Assembly (NCBI GenBank): GCA_021414185.1
Contig: JAIOOZ010000360.1
Location: 1 to 7,435, forward strand
DNA length: 7,435 nt
Origin: Betaproteobacteria bacterium
GTDB taxonomy: Bacteria; Pseudomonadota; Gammaproteobacteria; Burkholderiales; SG8-41
Reading direction: 5' to 3'
Shown here: in pieces, positions 6,085-7,435 of the stretch
Layout: the number at the start of each line of letters is the position of its first letter
Numbering within the stretch: the first letter of the stretch is position 1
Notes under the pieces: model-generated
The model's input: the letters and a program-made list of their open reading frames with translations, nothing else
The model's database searches: none
Told to the model about the DNA's origin: nothing
Translations under genes and position numbers: made by a program

Positions 6085-7395
6085 ATGCGCATCAGCACCA
6101 GCATGATCTACGACATGGGCGTTGCCGGCATGCAGCACAACCGCGGCAACCAGGTCAAACTGCAGGAGCAGCTCGCGAGCGGGCAGCGCATGCTTACGCC
6201 GGCCGATGACCCGGTGGCGGCGGCGTCCGCGCTTGACGTCAGGCAGGCGCAGGGCTTGAACGCGCAGTTGAAAATCAACGGCGACAACGCGAGGTCACAA
6301 CTCGGACTGGAAGAAAACGCGCTGGCCGATGCGACGTCGTTGCTGCAGGACGTCAAAACGCTGGCCGTTTACGCGGGCAACCCGACGCTCTCCAACAGCG
6401 ATCGCGCGAGCATCGCGACCGAACTCAAGAGCCGCTACCAGGAGCTGCTGGGCATCGCCAACCGCGGCGACGGCAACGGCCAGTTCCTTTTTTCCGGTTA
6501 CCAGGGCGGGACCCAGCCGTTTTCGCAAACCGGCCCCGGCAGCGTGTCGTACGCGGGCGATGCCGGCCAGCGCCTCATCCAGATCGGCACCACGCGCACG
6601 ATCCCGATCAACGATTCCGGCGACGCGATATTCCGTGCGATCAAGAACGGCAATGGAACTTTCGCGACGGCGGCGGGCACCGCGTTTGCCGGCGGCGCCA
6701 CGATAGATGCCGGCATCGTGACGGACCCCGCGAAATGGAACGCTGCCGCCAATGCAAAAGATTTCACCATCAGGTTCGACGTCAATAACGGCGTGACCCC
6801 GCCGGTCACGACCTACGACATCGTCGACAACGTCAACAACGTTTCTCTTCTCACCGGCGCCGCGCCCGCGGCGGGCCCGCACCTGCGCACCTATGTTGCG
6901 GGCGCGGCCATTAGTCTCGCCACGCAGAGCCCGCCCGACACCAATCCAACGCCGTTCGATTTCGGCGCGACCGTCGCGGTTAGCGGCGCGCCCGCCAGCG
7001 GCGACACGTTCACGATCCAGGCCAGCACCAACCAGGACATTTTTTCGACGCTGCAGGGGTTGATTGCGGCGCTGGACACCGGCACCAACGGCAGCCCGGC
7101 GGCGACGGGCGTGTACCGCAACGCGCTCAACTCGGCGATGGCATGCCTCGACAACGCGTTCAATAACGTGCTCGAAGTTCGCGCCGACGTCGGCGCGCGG
7201 CTGAAGGAGGTTGACGCCGCGCAGGGCACCACCGAAGACCTGGCGCTGCAGTACGGCAAGACTCTCTCCGGGCTGCAGGACCTTGACTATACGAAGGCGA
7301 TCAGCGATTTGAACCTGCAGCAGGTCTACCTGCAGGCGGCGCAGCAGGCGTTCCTGAAGACCACCTCGCTCAACCTGTTCGATATCCTGCGATGA
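6085..7395 (+). CDS. flgL: FlgL, flagellar hook-associated protein 3 (hook-filament junction)
   Basis: FlgL is the second junction protein, on which flagellin polymerises. The 436-residue product has flagellin-like ends. The N-terminus reads MRISTSMIYDMGVAGMQ, then LASGQRMLTPADDPVAAASALDVRQAQ (residues 30-56), matching the flagellin-type SGKR..PADDPA motif. The C-terminal helix region has GARLKEVDAAQ and ISDLNLQQVYLQAAQQAFLKT, and the tail is SLNLFDILR. The early conserved stretch NGQFLFSGYQGGTQPF (about 131-146) is typical of FlgL. It exceeds Salmonella FlgL (317) because of an outer insertion between about residues 185 and 320. That insertion holds DFTIRFDV and a module ending SGAPASGDTF (300-309), resembling two modules in FlgK. 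Cys354 (codon 7144-7146) is the only cysteine and is unusual for an extracellular axial protein. The stop TGA at 7393-7395 overlaps a possible next ATG. T6 runs occur at 6488-6493 and 7040-7045. The gene is intact. Confidence 0.96.
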   Translation: MRISTSMIYDMGVAGMQHNRGNQVKLQEQLASGQRMLTPADDPVAAASALDVRQAQGLNAQLKINGDNARSQLGLEENALADATSLLQDVKTLAVYAGNPTLSNSDRASIATELKSRYQELLGIANRGDGNGQFLFSGYQGGTQPFSQTGPGSVSYAGDAGQRLIQIGTTRTIPINDSGDAIFRAIKNGNGTFATAAGTAFAGGATIDAGIVTDPAKWNAAANAKDFTIRFDVNNGVTPPVTTYDIVDNVNNVSLLTGAAPAAGPHLRTYVAGAAISLATQSPPDTNPTPFDFGATVAVSGAPASGDTFTIQASTNQDIFSTLQGLIAALDTGTNGSPAATGVYRNALNSAMACLDNAFNNVLEVRADVGARLKEVDAAQGTTEDLALQYGKTLSGLQDLDYTKAISDLNLQQVYLQAAQQAFLKTTSLNLFDILR

Positions 7396-7435
7396 GCGCC
7401 CGGCGCCTGGTTCGGGTTTTCTGCGTGTGCGCGAC
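7392..7435 (+). CDS. Possible start of a downstream gene, cut by the window edge
   Basis: ATG at 7392 overlaps the flgL stop in an ATGA arrangement, the same arrangement as at flgI-flgJ. The frame stays open to the end of the window and would begin MSARRLVRVFCVCA. Two Arg pairs, then a short hydrophobic Cys-containing stretch, could be the beginning of a signal peptide or membrane segment, but 14 codons are too few to judge. No clear Shine-Dalgarno sequence is visible within the last flgL codons. It may equally be untranslated sequence after the operon; no family can be assigned. Confidence 0.3.
   Translation, partial: MSARRLVRVFCVCA

Noticed and set aside
7395..7425. GC-rich GCGCCCGGCGCC followed by a short T-containing stretch after flgL, as a possible terminator
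   Set aside because: The inverted bases leave almost no loop, and the following TTTT is separated and not a proper U-run, so it does not qualify as an intrinsic terminator.

Overview
This window is a continuous stretch of a flagellar axial-structure operon, all on the + strand, with the gene order flgF (3' end) – flgG – flgH – flgI – flgJ – flgK – flgL and possibly the first codons of one more gene at the right edge. Base composition is clearly GC-rich (mid-60s percent by eye). The classical flgFGHIJKL order, outer-membrane L- and P-ring genes, a two-domain FlgJ (rod cap fused to a peptidoglycan hydrolase) and long FlgK and FlgL proteins point to a Gram-negative bacterium of the Beta-/Gammaproteobacteria type. 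I favour a betaproteobacterium, but this is inference from gene order and protein style and not a taxonomic assignment.

Layout: 1-360 is the C-terminal part of FlgF (proximal rod). A 67-nt gap follows, the largest in the window. 428-1210 encodes FlgG (distal rod), 1220-1903 the L-ring lipoprotein FlgH, 1919-3049 the P-ring protein FlgI, 3046-4137 the rod cap/muramidase FlgJ (4-nt overlap with flgI), 4174-6075 hook-filament junction protein FlgK and 6085-7395 hook-filament junction protein FlgL. Most junctions are tight (-4, 9, 9 and 15 nt), which fits one polycistronic transcript with translational coupling. I see no convincing promoter or intrinsic terminator inside the window.

The products act in assembly order. 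FlgF and FlgG complete the rod. FlgJ caps the growing rod and opens the peptidoglycan. FlgI and FlgH form the bushing rings through the cell wall and outer membrane. FlgK and FlgL form the adaptor between hook and flagellin filament.

This is an ordinary, intact flagellar locus; I found no evidence of a new system. Points worth a second look are modest. FlgI lacks the second cysteine of the enterobacterial disulfide pair. A beta-type sequence module appears twice in FlgK and once in FlgL. FlgL has a lone cysteine. FlgJ has a long low-complexity linker. Two 10-codon mini-ORFs fill the only two sizeable intergenic gaps. T6-T7 tracts and ATA codons recur in otherwise GC-rich genes.
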